From the NCBI GenBank assembly GCA_029007295.1, contig JAQXHN010000014.1, forward strand, positions 1 through 58,812: a stretch of DNA of 58,812 nucleotides. Direction: 5' to 3'. The position numbers and the translations under genes were made by a program. Positions 26,201-34,495 of the stretch are shown piece by piece. Source of the stretch: Clostridia bacterium (GTDB lineage Bacteria; Bacillota; Clostridia; Oscillospirales; CAG-272). A model generated the notes under the pieces. That model had not been told where the DNA came from and searched no databases. It worked only from the letters and a program-made list of their open reading frames with translations. Within the stretch, counting starts at the first letter, position 1. The number at the start of each line of letters is the position of its first letter.

Positions 26201-27335
26201 AGCTTATACCGAGGGAGCCGGAACTGCGAACGCCGCATTCAGAATCAACAGTATCGGGGACGACGAAACAAGCGCCGACTTTATGGGTCTGCCCCATTCC
26301 GAGCACGAGCACAGCTTCGGAAACTGGTACACCGTTATTGAAGCGTCCTGCAAATACCGGGGTGTGGACAAGCGTAAATGCACCTGCGGTATTTCTGAAA
26401 AAACATACAGCGAAAAAACAGAGCACAGCTTCGGCGAATGGACGGTTGTAAGCGAACCGACCGAAGCCTCAAGCGGGCTTAAAATCAGGAAATGCTCCGT
26501 ATGCAATACCGTTGAAAGTGAAGCATTGGAGCCGATATCGACTAAACCCGTTGTCAGCACAAAGCGCCACCTTTTATCCGTAACAAAGGCTGATACAATT
26601 TCATATATCAGAATTGCATACGGAGAATTTACCGAAGCTGCCGATATTAAGAATGCGGTCGGAACGGTGTCGGTAAACGAACGCTATGTTTCGGACTCCA
26701 GCGTTAATAATGTGTATTTGAGAAGGATAGCCGACGAGGGAAAATATACGATATATATAAGATGTAAGGACGGCAGCGAATATATCGAGGGCTTTGAAAT
26801 AGAAAATCCCGCCGAGCCTTTGTCCCGGGTCACATCAAACGGATACAAGGTAAACGTCGTAGGTCTTGACGGTGCTAAAGCCGTAAGAATTGCATACGGC
26901 GAATACGCAAACGTCCGTGAAATAAAGAATGCGGAAAAAGGCTACAGAGGAATTTCTGCAAGATATTTCGAAAATAATACTCTTGATTTTAAAATTTCTT
27001 CAAGCTTGCCGGAAGGAATATACACCGTTATCGTTGAATATGAAGACGGATATACGGAGATTCACAGCCTGAATATTGAAAAGAAAATGCCGACATATTC
27101 CCTTGACGGAAATGTATTAACCGTTGGTAATATTGACGAATTATCGCTGATAAGATACGCAAAAGGTGTGTATAATACCACAAAAGAGATTAAAAATGCA
27201 AACAACAGCAGCTTTCTGAGAGCAGGAAGCACGGGTGCCACGGAGCTTCGTATTTTACTTGAAAACGGTGAAAATTCGATAGCATTTGTGTACAAAGACA
27301 ATCCTGATATTGTTATCGTAATTATGGTTGAATAA
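23244..27335 (+). CDS. Multidomain secreted GH18 protein with CBM9-like domain and C-terminal repeat array
   Basis: A 1363-residue exported protein. Order: signal peptide (to about residue 25); a domain at about 30-275 resembling family 9 carbohydrate-binding/DOMON-like domains (ALYFRASDDGLYFAADI, GYNGDVMTLMIDP, FIPWSII); two cysteine-pair repeats (about 290-360); a GH18 barrel (about 370-690) with DGIDIDYEFP (Glu472); two more cysteine-pair repeats; one copy of an unassigned domain (about 781-1013); two further cysteine-pair repeats; and three C-terminal units of the IRxAxGxYxxxxEIKxA type (about 1110-1363). No SLH, LPXTG or transmembrane anchor is seen, so the C-terminal array may mediate attachment (inference). 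AAAGGAAG precedes the ATG; a terminator follows the stop. Confidence 0.9.
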   Translation: MKKIISLILTFAMLASMATFTVTASSGGVRENETAYLPYGALDISGELNPDNYCSMEFSDDTVGYFWEQKPFTANAALYFRASDDGLYFAADINESISSGNNFVPATGLDDINNSGQRREYGYNGDVMTLMIDPVGLFERSEKQRTAWYNVALFEDGTVHMYRSQVNEADITDEIIAYGGEKLDEEGWYFQTFIPWSIIIADAKAMLPDADLTVSDITNNVITRASCIYMDRYLYEGNRHTWGRFITVCEKTYDGYFGTSTSGTVAKAYGLKLNIDRNNSHNFGAWNVVSSPSCTQEGYEERKCADCDKSETRIIKALGHDWSDWSVEKEPTESENGLKSRSCNRCKARDEKILSYTETEPIVVVYYNATQSTTSYEFENIDVLNFHPAQVLEAAGYPDNPINLNSMAQLPFVRSKAREQNPDIKITMAIANGNLSVFESWLNTDTHRKQFSKYLVDAVKKYELDGIDIDYEFPSNTDLRDEYVLFIKQVRADLDELSYEEGRELTLTLAVPAGQWAFSLFDIVSLAESVDWFNIMSYDLYCGSNFKLTHHHTPAYDNSAYPGGSVASDIALYLSKGIAKNKICVGAGMYARRWTNVQSDSDGLFSQGLCDESNIHYSELRSSFVNKNGFVRYWDDNSKAPYLYNADAKIFISYDDEESVAAKCDLILENGIRGLMVFDYCTCDGCGFFDQLATFLDSSTGNHIWGTWETVSEPDCESKGMKIRKCSCGEIEYQDVDALGHSYETEWVKIPTSTEDGAYRLFCTRCGKEEPSVSTGLIASSYWDTASNGMEFEIVDGDIAVKTNSNEKINPFAKVISKYTSTLDGFNVNVTPSSDTDSLAFFLTNAHDWYDGEDEWSVGDMGHGAGNYRYGILRNSHPAKENTYCVVLCDKLDMGWFVYPGTADDGIFDTVVNHTVSNGNFWGSLARECKFAIGEDIDFRMFNCYSEDDCDWSLGFIINDEWFFDSNCVSAFQREESFDGYYFGMIAYTEGAGTANAAFRINSIGDDETSADFMGLPHSEHEHSFGNWYTVIEASCKYRGVDKRKCTCGISEKTYSEKTEHSFGEWTVVSEPTEASSGLKIRKCSVCNTVESEALEPISTKPVVSTKRHLLSVTKADTISYIRIAYGEFTEAADIKNAVGTVSVNERYVSDSSVNNVYLRRIADEGKYTIYIRCKDGSEYIEGFEIENPAEPLSRVTSNGYKVNVVGLDGAKAVRIAYGEYANVREIKNAEKGYRGISARYFENNTLDFKISSSLPEGIYTVIVEYEDGYTEIHSLNIEKKMPTYSLDGNVLTVGNIDELSLIRYAKGVYNTTKEIKNANNSSFLRAGSTGATELRILLENGENSIAFVYKDNPDIVIVIMVE

Positions 27336-27353
27336 ATTGAATATAGTATCAAA

Positions 27354-27389
27354 AAAGAGGGTACAGAGGTGTACCCTCTTTACCATTTT
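27354..27389 (+). terminator. Intrinsic terminator after the 1363-aa GH18 gene
   Basis: AAAGAGGGTACA (27354-27365) pairs perfectly with TGTACCCTCTTT (27370-27381) around GAGG, followed by ACCATTTTTA. Confidence 0.82.
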
Positions 27390-27465
27390 TATACATAAAT
27401 ACCGACTAAATTTAACTAAAATTAAAAAATGAGTAAAAGTGTAGGCACAAATATTATAAAGTGTA

Positions 27466-27494
27466 TTGACAAAATTTCCATAGTGTGTTAACAT
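27466..27494 (+). promoter_or_regulatory. Strong promoter for the 2166-aa GH18 protein gene
   Basis: A consensus TTGACA (27466-27471), 17 bases, then TAACAT (27489-27494) preceded by TGT (extended -10). The start codon is 32 bases downstream. The quality of this promoter agrees with the biased codon use of the gene. Confidence 0.82.
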
Positions 27495-27525
27495 TTACAC
27501 AATTCATTAGAAAGGTGGCAAAACT

Positions 27526-30500
27526 ATGAAAAGAGCATTATCCCTTATCCTCGCTCTGTTGTTTGTTTTGTCGGGTATGACACTGACATCATTTGCGACA
27601 GAGACAGCAGAAGTTGCTCATGCGAGTGCTTCTTCAACATCGGATACTGACACTATTGTTGCTTACATGAACGCAACAGAGTGGGCTCATTATGCTAACA
27701 CTCCTAATAATATAGGAAGTGACATGCAGTATATCGATGTTATTAACTACCACCCCAATCAGGTGGCAAACGCTTATCCGGGCTCTCCTCTCGGAGTAAA
27801 CGTTAACTCATCAATGCAGGTTCACAGAAATATAATCAGACAGTATAATCCCAACATCAAGTTTGTATTCTGTCTCTCGAACCAGAACATTGCAAATTTC
27901 GAATCTTGGTTGGCTAATACTACCACGGCTGACGCTTTTGCGGCTGCTCTTGTAGGAATAGTCCAGGCGTGGGATTACGACGGAATCGACATTGACTTTG
28001 AATTCCCGAGCAATCTTGCGTTGCGTCCGAATTTCGTTTATTTGTACGCTTCGCTTCGTACACGCTTGAATCAGCTTTCGGCGTCTACGGGAAAGCAGTA
28101 CATACTTACATTGGCTCCTCCTTGCTCCAACTGGGCGTGGGAGAAATTCGATATGTGTGGTCTCGCACCTTATGTAGATTGGTTCAATATCATGAACTAC
28201 GATCTCTACTGCGGTTCGCTCTTCAATGGATATACACACCATCATACTCCTACATTTGACAACTGGACGGGCGCTCCTTTCGGAAAGGATCCCAACACAG
28301 GCATGAACGTAGGCGGATCTGTTTCTGCAGATATCGACCTCTACCTCAGCCAGGGAATCTCAGCCGATAAAATTGTTCCCGGATGCGGACTTTACTCCCG
28401 TGAGTGGGTCGGCGCAGGCCAGGGCGTAGGAAACGGACTTTGCGCAAAGGCAACAATTACCGAAACCAACTATCACTACGACTTCATTGTTACTCACTAT
28501 ATGACCGGTGTTAACGGCTTAGGTAAGAACGGATTTACATATTATTGGGACGATGTATCAAAGGCCGGCTGGCTCTACAATCCCAGCGGCGGCGTATTCC
28601 TTACGTTTGACGACCACAGATCCGTTCACTATAAGTCAGAGCTTGTTCACTGGCAGAAGTGCCGCGGCTTGATGGTATTTGACTACTGCACGACCGACGG
28701 TGTTGACCTCTTCAGACAGATGAAGATATGGCTCAACGGCGGCGAGCATTGGCATATTCTCAGCTCGTATGCATGTGGCTATAATTATTGCGCACTTTGC
28801 GGATTTGAAGAAGGCTCGCACTCATTCGGAGATATCTTCTATCAGGACGGCAAGTCATACCATACATGTACCGTATGCGGTCAGACAGTAGAAGTAATCA
28901 AGACTCACGAATGGGGCGAATGGGAAATTCTCACAGAGCCTACATGTACCGCTAAGGGTACAAAGATTCGTTACTGCACCGAAAGCGACTGCGGCGCAAG
29001 TGAAACAGCAGAGGTTGACGCTCTCGGACACAATATGTCGGGCGCCACAGTAACAACAGAGCCCACCTGCACGACCAAGGGCGTTCAGACAGCTACATGT
29101 GGCAGATGCGGTGAAAAGGTTACCGAAGAAATTGACGCTCTCGGACATTTGTTCGGCGAGTGGACAGATAACGGAAATGATACCGAAATAAGAATATGCT
29201 CTCGTTGTAATGCTACGGAAACAAGAAGCAATCTTGATTACAGCCAGTATTGGGAAGCTCAGCGCTCTCTCATAGACCTCGAGTATACGGTTGAAGACGG
29301 CGACCTCGTAGCAAAAGGAACCAACAACCTTACTAACCCGATGGTTAAGTACATTAACAAGAACGGTATTTCGGCTCTTGACGGATTTAAGGTTTCTATA
29401 ACTCCCGACGCAGCGGTTGATTCTCTCTCACTTTTCTGGACGAGCACGTTTGACCGTTACAATGACGTCGGAGAATGGGCTACGGATATTAATGAGAAGG
29501 GACCCGGACAGGGCAACTACATCTACGGTACGCTCCGTAAAACAGTAGCAGAAGGCGAATACACATATCAGCTCGTATTCTGCGATTATGTAAATCTCGG
29601 TTTCTATACATATCCCGGTACACCCGATGACGGCGTTTACGATCAGCTCTTCTATTCAGCTGTTTCCAACGGCGAATTCTGGGGTACAAAGAATGTTGAT
29701 GTTAACTACACGATGGGAACAACACTTAATGTTGAGCTCTTCAACCGTTACAACAACGAAGACGCTTCATGGTCTCTCGGTTGGATTGTAAACGGCGAAA
29801 AGGTATTTGACTCCAACTTTACATCAGCATTTGAAACCCACAACGAAGGCTTCCATTTCGGTGTACTTGCTTACACAGAAGGTACAGGAAGCGCCTCCTT
29901 CAGAATCGAGTCCATCGAGGATGACGATACAACTTGGGACTACGGCTCACATACTCATGCTTACGGAGAGTATGTAGTAACGGTTGAACCCACCTGTCTT
30001 GAAGATGGTCTTGAGGTTGCAACATGCTCTTGCGGCAAGACTGTTGAAAGAGTTGTTTCGGCTCTCGGACATGACTGGACGGAGTTTGAGTCAGAAGGTA
30101 TTTACAAGTCAAGAACCTGCAGACGCTGCCAGGCTGTAGATACCAGATTCATCGAGGACTACACAGAGCATTGGGAAGGACAGAGATCCCTTGTCGACCT
30201 TGAGTTCTACGTAGATAACGGCGTGCTTCAGGTAAGAAGCGAAGGAAATCTCAATTACCCGATGGCTAAGCTGCTCAACAAGCATAACACTTCTTCTCTT
30301 GACGGCTTTAACGTAAAGGTTACTCCCGCACAGGGCGACGCAACACTTGCACTCCTGTGGACCTCCAACTTCGATTATTACAATGATGTCAACGAATGGT
30401 CATGTGATATCGGAGAAAACGGACCCGAATACACAGATGTCTACGGTACGCTTCGTAAGGTTCCTTCCGAGGGAGAATATACATTTGAAATGGTATTCTG

Positions 30501-33500
30501 CGACTATGCAGACCTCGGCTGGTATCAGTATCCCGGTACAAAGGATGACGGAATCTACGATCAGATAATGTCACACTGCATTTCCAACGGCGAATTCTGG
30601 GGAACAAAGAACTATGAGGTTAAGATCCCCATGGGCAATCAGCTTGATGTAACTCTCTTCAACCGCTACGATGAGGATGACGCTTCCTGGTCATTCGGAT
30701 ATATCGTTAACGGCGAAAAGGTTTATATTGCCGATTATGCTTCCGCCTATAAAAATGTAAACGACGGATATTGCTTCGGTGTATTTGCTTACACTGCAGG
30801 TACAGGCGATGCCGCATTCGTTATTGACGAGATAGAAGGCAACACCTCTACATATGAGTACGGTGTTCCTCATGAGCACGCATTCGTTTACACAGTAACA
30901 ACCGAACCTACATGTACAACGGCAGGCTCCGAAACAGGCGTATGTTCCTGCGGTGCAACAGACGTTCGTACTGTTAAGGCTCTCGGCCACGATTGGGGCG
31001 AATGGGTAGTAACAGGAGCAACAAAGACTCGTACATGTAAGCGTTGTTCCGCTACTGAAACAAGAGACTCTCTTGTTGACTATGAAGAATACTGGACAAC
31101 TTCCTCAAACAGTGAAAATCTCGTATTCGGTGTAAAGAATGACGATATTTCCGTTGACGCAAATGCCGGAGTTGCAGGACCTTCCGCAATAGCTCTTACA
31201 AAGGGTACTGTTAATCTCGACGGCTTCAAGACAACAATCATTCCTACGGGAACACCTACAGCGCTTGCATTATTCTTCACGAATATGCCCGAGTCCTACG
31301 ATGAAACAACAGAAATGAGCATTGCAGTAATGGGTGCTAACGATTCTCACTTCATCTACGGTAACTTCCACGGAACATATTTGGAAGGTGAGCACGGATT
31401 TGCAATCGTATTCTGCGATTACATTGACCTCGGCTGGTATCAGTACCCCGGCACAAAGCTCGACGGTAACTTCGACCAGATTATGTATACAGCTGTTAAA
31501 AACGGCGAATACTGGGGCTCAAAGAATGTTACAAAGGCAATTCCTTCAACAAATACTCTCGATGTAGAAATCTTTAACCGCTTTGACGAGGATGACGCTT
31601 CATGGTCGCTCGGCTTTATCGTAAACGGTGAAAAGTATTACGCAGCAGACTTTGTTGGCGCATTTGAAAATAATAACGAAGGATTTAACTTCGGTGTTTG
31701 GGCTTACTGTGAGAATGTTGATGCGAAGGTCGGATTTACTATTGACGAAATCAATAACGACGACACATCGGCAGACTTCTCAATGCATTATCACAGCTTC
31801 GGCGAGTGGGAAACAGTAACTGCGGCTACATGTACCGAAGACGGTGTTGAAGCAAGATATTGCGCATGCGGTGAGAAGGAAGAAAGAACTATCGTCGCAC
31901 TCGGCCACACATTCGGTGACTGGGTAGTTGAAGGCAACTACTATGTACGTAGATGTATCCGTTGTTCCGTAACAGAAAAGCAGGCAATAAACGAGGATGT
32001 TGATGTAAATGACTATTGGTATGTAGCAACTTCCGACGAGACAGCAATTACATTTACAAACAATGACGGTGATATCGAAGTAGTTAATGATACTGCAATC
32101 ACCGATCCCATGGCAAAGATCCTTTCCAAGAACCTCGTAAACCTTGACGGCTTCAAGGCAGTAGTTGAGTCGAACAATACAATCGCTAACCTTTCATTCT
32201 TCTGGACAAATATGGCTGAGAAATACGACGAGGCGGGCGAGTGGTCTGTAGCTGAAGGACAGTATGCACTTTACGGTCCTTTCGGCGGTACATATTCCGC
32301 AGGTGAATTCGGTCTTTCAATTACTCTTTGTGATTTCGTTGACCTCGGCTGGTATCAGTATCCCGGTACAAAGGACGACGGTATCTACGACCAGGCAATG
32401 ACCTCCGTTGTAAAGAACGGCGAATTCTGGGGTAACAAGAACTATGCGGTAAGCGCTCCTATCGACGGAACGGTTGCACTTGAACTCTTCAACTGCTTTG
32501 ACGAAGATGACGCAGCATGGTCTCTCGGATTCTACCTCAACGGCGAAAAGGTTTACATTACCGATTTCTCCGGAGCATTTGAAAGCGCAAATGACGGTTA
32601 TTACTTCGGTGTAATCGCATACACGCAAGGCACAGCAAAGGTTGGCTTTGTACTTGATGAGATGGCAGGAGATCCTACAACTGCCGACTTCGGCGCAGAG
32701 TCACAGGAAATCTGTGAACACGAGTGGAGCGAATGGACTGTAGAAACTCCTTCAACATGCGTTGTAAAGGGCGTTGAAAAGAGAACATGTAATAAGTGCT
32801 TTGAATTTGAAACCCGTGAATTGGCATTAGCCGCTCATACTTGGGGCGAATGGACTGTTGTAACACCTGCAACAACCACCTCAAAGGGACTTGAAAGACG
32901 CACATGCTCGGTATGCGAAGCTACAGAAGACAGAGACATCGATATGCTTCCTCCTGTATCAGACGTAGTGGTTAAGCTTGTAAACTATGACCTTATCATT
33001 GAAGAAGCAGGCAGTGTAAGTTATATTCGAGTAGCTCCCGGTTACCATACAACAGATTCTGCAATAAAGAATGCAGCAGGACTCTTGAGTCTCAATGCAA
33101 CGGTTATTGCGTCGCACCGCGATGAAAACGGCAAGTTAGTATACGAGCTTCCTTCTGCGGGAACCTACTCTGTATGGGTAAAATATACCGACGGAACAAC
33201 TAAGATTGTATCCGGTCTTAACAATGAGATTATGACTCAGGTTGTAACGCTTAACGGACCTACTGTAACAGTTAAGAACCTCTACGGTATCAAGGACTTC
33301 TTCATTGCAAAGGGCGCTTATACGAATTACACCGACGTTAAGAACAACCAGGTAGTTCGCGTATCCAAGGAGCAGGATCTCGCAAAGAAGAGCTATACAT
33401 ACGGCGCACCGCTTCCGGGTGAAGGAACATACACATTGCTTGTACGTTATAGTGATACAACTCGTGAATCCTACTTCACAACCTTTGAAGTATCCGTAAA

Positions 33501-34026
33501 ACATCCTACAATTGATGTTAACGGCAGAATTATAAATATCTCCAACATTGATAACATCAGGGCGATTCGTGTTGTAGAAGGCACCTACACAACAGCTTCC
33601 GAAATAAAGGCAGCTGAAGGATGCCGCACATTCTCCTCCGGTACGGTGGCTAAACTCATCAAGAACGGTGTGCTCTCTGTTGTAAATAAGGTAGCAGACG
33701 AAGGCGCTACAGCATATACCGTATATGTTGAGTATGCTGACAGATGGGCTGAGATTCATCATGTTGACTGTCAGAAGAAGACTCCTACCTATGTTAAGAA
33801 CGGAAACGAAATTACATTCACAGCTCTTGAGGATGTAAAGGTATTCCGTTATGCTCCCGGATCATACTCCACAGCAGCTGAAGTTAAGGGTGCGGCAGGC
33901 AGCAGATATTTACGTCCGGCTGATATTGCTGACAACACTGTTGAGCTCACAGGACTGAGCGGTACATATACATTCTACGTTGAGTACAGCGACAGCTCGG
34001 CAAATATTATCAGAGTGACATTTTGA
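27526..34026 (+). CDS. Giant secreted GH18 protein with four copies of an unassigned 230-aa domain
   Basis: A 2166-residue exported protein: signal peptide MKRALSLILALLFVLSGMTL; GH18 barrel at about 45-405 with DGIDIDFEFP (Glu159) and a WFNIMNYDLYCG segment; several cysteine-pair repeats; then four copies of an unassigned domain at about 571-806, 878-1113, 1185-1418 and 1496-1723, each separated by cysteine-pair repeats of the GHxWGEW...PTCxxxG...RxCxxC kind; and four C-terminal units (about 1814-2166). No SLH or LPXTG anchor. Lys is written mostly AAG and Leu mostly CTT/CTC, like the ribosomal protein genes in this window, suggesting high expression; neighbours mix AAA and AAG more. Probable role: binding and cutting a GlcNAc-containing glycan at the cell surface or outside the cell. 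The function of the repeated domain is unknown. Confidence 0.92.
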   Translation: MKRALSLILALLFVLSGMTLTSFATETAEVAHASASSTSDTDTIVAYMNATEWAHYANTPNNIGSDMQYIDVINYHPNQVANAYPGSPLGVNVNSSMQVHRNIIRQYNPNIKFVFCLSNQNIANFESWLANTTTADAFAAALVGIVQAWDYDGIDIDFEFPSNLALRPNFVYLYASLRTRLNQLSASTGKQYILTLAPPCSNWAWEKFDMCGLAPYVDWFNIMNYDLYCGSLFNGYTHHHTPTFDNWTGAPFGKDPNTGMNVGGSVSADIDLYLSQGISADKIVPGCGLYSREWVGAGQGVGNGLCAKATITETNYHYDFIVTHYMTGVNGLGKNGFTYYWDDVSKAGWLYNPSGGVFLTFDDHRSVHYKSELVHWQKCRGLMVFDYCTTDGVDLFRQMKIWLNGGEHWHILSSYACGYNYCALCGFEEGSHSFGDIFYQDGKSYHTCTVCGQTVEVIKTHEWGEWEILTEPTCTAKGTKIRYCTESDCGASETAEVDALGHNMSGATVTTEPTCTTKGVQTATCGRCGEKVTEEIDALGHLFGEWTDNGNDTEIRICSRCNATETRSNLDYSQYWEAQRSLIDLEYTVEDGDLVAKGTNNLTNPMVKYINKNGISALDGFKVSITPDAAVDSLSLFWTSTFDRYNDVGEWATDINEKGPGQGNYIYGTLRKTVAEGEYTYQLVFCDYVNLGFYTYPGTPDDGVYDQLFYSAVSNGEFWGTKNVDVNYTMGTTLNVELFNRYNNEDASWSLGWIVNGEKVFDSNFTSAFETHNEGFHFGVLAYTEGTGSASFRIESIEDDDTTWDYGSHTHAYGEYVVTVEPTCLEDGLEVATCSCGKTVERVVSALGHDWTEFESEGIYKSRTCRRCQAVDTRFIEDYTEHWEGQRSLVDLEFYVDNGVLQVRSEGNLNYPMAKLLNKHNTSSLDGFNVKVTPAQGDATLALLWTSNFDYYNDVNEWSCDIGENGPEYTDVYGTLRKVPSEGEYTFEMVFCDYADLGWYQYPGTKDDGIYDQIMSHCISNGEFWGTKNYEVKIPMGNQLDVTLFNRYDEDDASWSFGYIVNGEKVYIADYASAYKNVNDGYCFGVFAYTAGTGDAAFVIDEIEGNTSTYEYGVPHEHAFVYTVTTEPTCTTAGSETGVCSCGATDVRTVKALGHDWGEWVVTGATKTRTCKRCSATETRDSLVDYEEYWTTSSNSENLVFGVKNDDISVDANAGVAGPSAIALTKGTVNLDGFKTTIIPTGTPTALALFFTNMPESYDETTEMSIAVMGANDSHFIYGNFHGTYLEGEHGFAIVFCDYIDLGWYQYPGTKLDGNFDQIMYTAVKNGEYWGSKNVTKAIPSTNTLDVEIFNRFDEDDASWSLGFIVNGEKYYAADFVGAFENNNEGFNFGVWAYCENVDAKVGFTIDEINNDDTSADFSMHYHSFGEWETVTAATCTEDGVEARYCACGEKEERTIVALGHTFGDWVVEGNYYVRRCIRCSVTEKQAINEDVDVNDYWYVATSDETAITFTNNDGDIEVVNDTAITDPMAKILSKNLVNLDGFKAVVESNNTIANLSFFWTNMAEKYDEAGEWSVAEGQYALYGPFGGTYSAGEFGLSITLCDFVDLGWYQYPGTKDDGIYDQAMTSVVKNGEFWGNKNYAVSAPIDGTVALELFNCFDEDDAAWSLGFYLNGEKVYITDFSGAFESANDGYYFGVIAYTQGTAKVGFVLDEMAGDPTTADFGAESQEICEHEWSEWTVETPSTCVVKGVEKRTCNKCFEFETRELALAAHTWGEWTVVTPATTTSKGLERRTCSVCEATEDRDIDMLPPVSDVVVKLVNYDLIIEEAGSVSYIRVAPGYHTTDSAIKNAAGLLSLNATVIASHRDENGKLVYELPSAGTYSVWVKYTDGTTKIVSGLNNEIMTQVVTLNGPTVTVKNLYGIKDFFIAKGAYTNYTDVKNNQVVRVSKEQDLAKKSYTYGAPLPGEGTYTLLVRYSDTTRESYFTTFEVSVKHPTIDVNGRIINISNIDNIRAIRVVEGTYTTASEIKAAEGCRTFSSGTVAKLIKNGVLSVVNKVADEGATAYTVYVEYADRWAEIHHVDCQKKTPTYVKNGNEITFTALEDVKVFRYAPGSYSTAAEVKGAAGSRYLRPADIADNTVELTGLSGTYTFYVEYSDSSANIIRVTF

Positions 34027-34042
34027 TTGTCTGAAAAACAAT

Positions 34043-34073
34043 TTAACGGGCGGATTTCCGCCCGTTAATTTTT
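34043..34073 (+). terminator. Intrinsic terminator after the 2166-aa gene
   Basis: TTAACGGGCGG (34043-34053) pairs with CCGCCCGTTAA (34058-34068) around ATTT, followed by five T residues. A second weaker hairpin (AGGCTCC/GGAGCGCCT, 34084-34106) follows. Confidence 0.93.
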
Positions 34074-34270
34074 CGGGTTTATCAGGCTCCTTTTCTCGGA
34101 GCGCCTAATAAATCGGAATATATGCAATTAAGACAACAATGGGATTTACTCTGTCACAACTTGATGTTTTTGTATTTATATTAGAATTACAAATAAAGGC
34201 TTCTTTATTATGCTGTTAAGAAAATACAAGCTAATTGTTTATAATATGTACAGACAATGATAATATATTG

Positions 34271-34299
34271 TTGAAAAAATACATCTGTTGTGATATAAT
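34271..34299 (+). promoter_or_regulatory. Promoter for the 1409-aa esterase protein gene
   Basis: TTGAAA (34271-34276), 17 bases, TATAAT (34294-34299) with an upstream TGA giving an extended -10. It predicts an unusually long leader of about 190 bases before the start codon at 34496. Confidence 0.75.
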
Positions 34300-34405
34300 A
34301 GCCATAAACCGTAAACAGACTGCGGCAAACAGTCAAAAAAATGACGAAGGCTTTATAACTTTTAAGCTTACAATTTTTAATAATTGATAAAAATACGCCG
34401 CGTCG

Positions 34406-34473
34406 TGTATAGTGACAGCTCTTATGCATTTTTTGCTGTTGCATTTGAATGCATGCTGCAATAACACTATACA
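34406..34473 (+). promoter_or_regulatory. Structured 5' leader element with alternative pairings
   Basis: Within the long leader of the esterase gene, TGTATAGTG (34406-34414) pairs with CACTATACA (34465-34473), closing a 68-base element that ends 13 bases before the ribosome binding site (34487-34491). Inside, ACAGC/GCTGT (34415-34419, 34435-34439) competes with ATGCATT/AATGCAT (34424-34430, 34448-34454). I do not recognise it as a known riboswitch class. Confidence 0.45.
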
Positions 34474-34495
34474 AAAATAATAAACCGGAGGCAAA

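Noticed and set aside
28900..32960. Regular DNA repeats that could look like a CRISPR or tandem-repeat array
   Set aside because: They are in-frame protein repeats (cysteine-pair units and the 230-residue domain), diverged and of coding period; there are no constant short repeats with unique spacers.
33136..33762. 208-codon open frame on the minus strand inside the 2166-aa gene
   Set aside because: It is antisense to a repeat-rich coding region, has no ribosome binding site and reads as a Cys/Tyr-rich mirror of the repeat codons.
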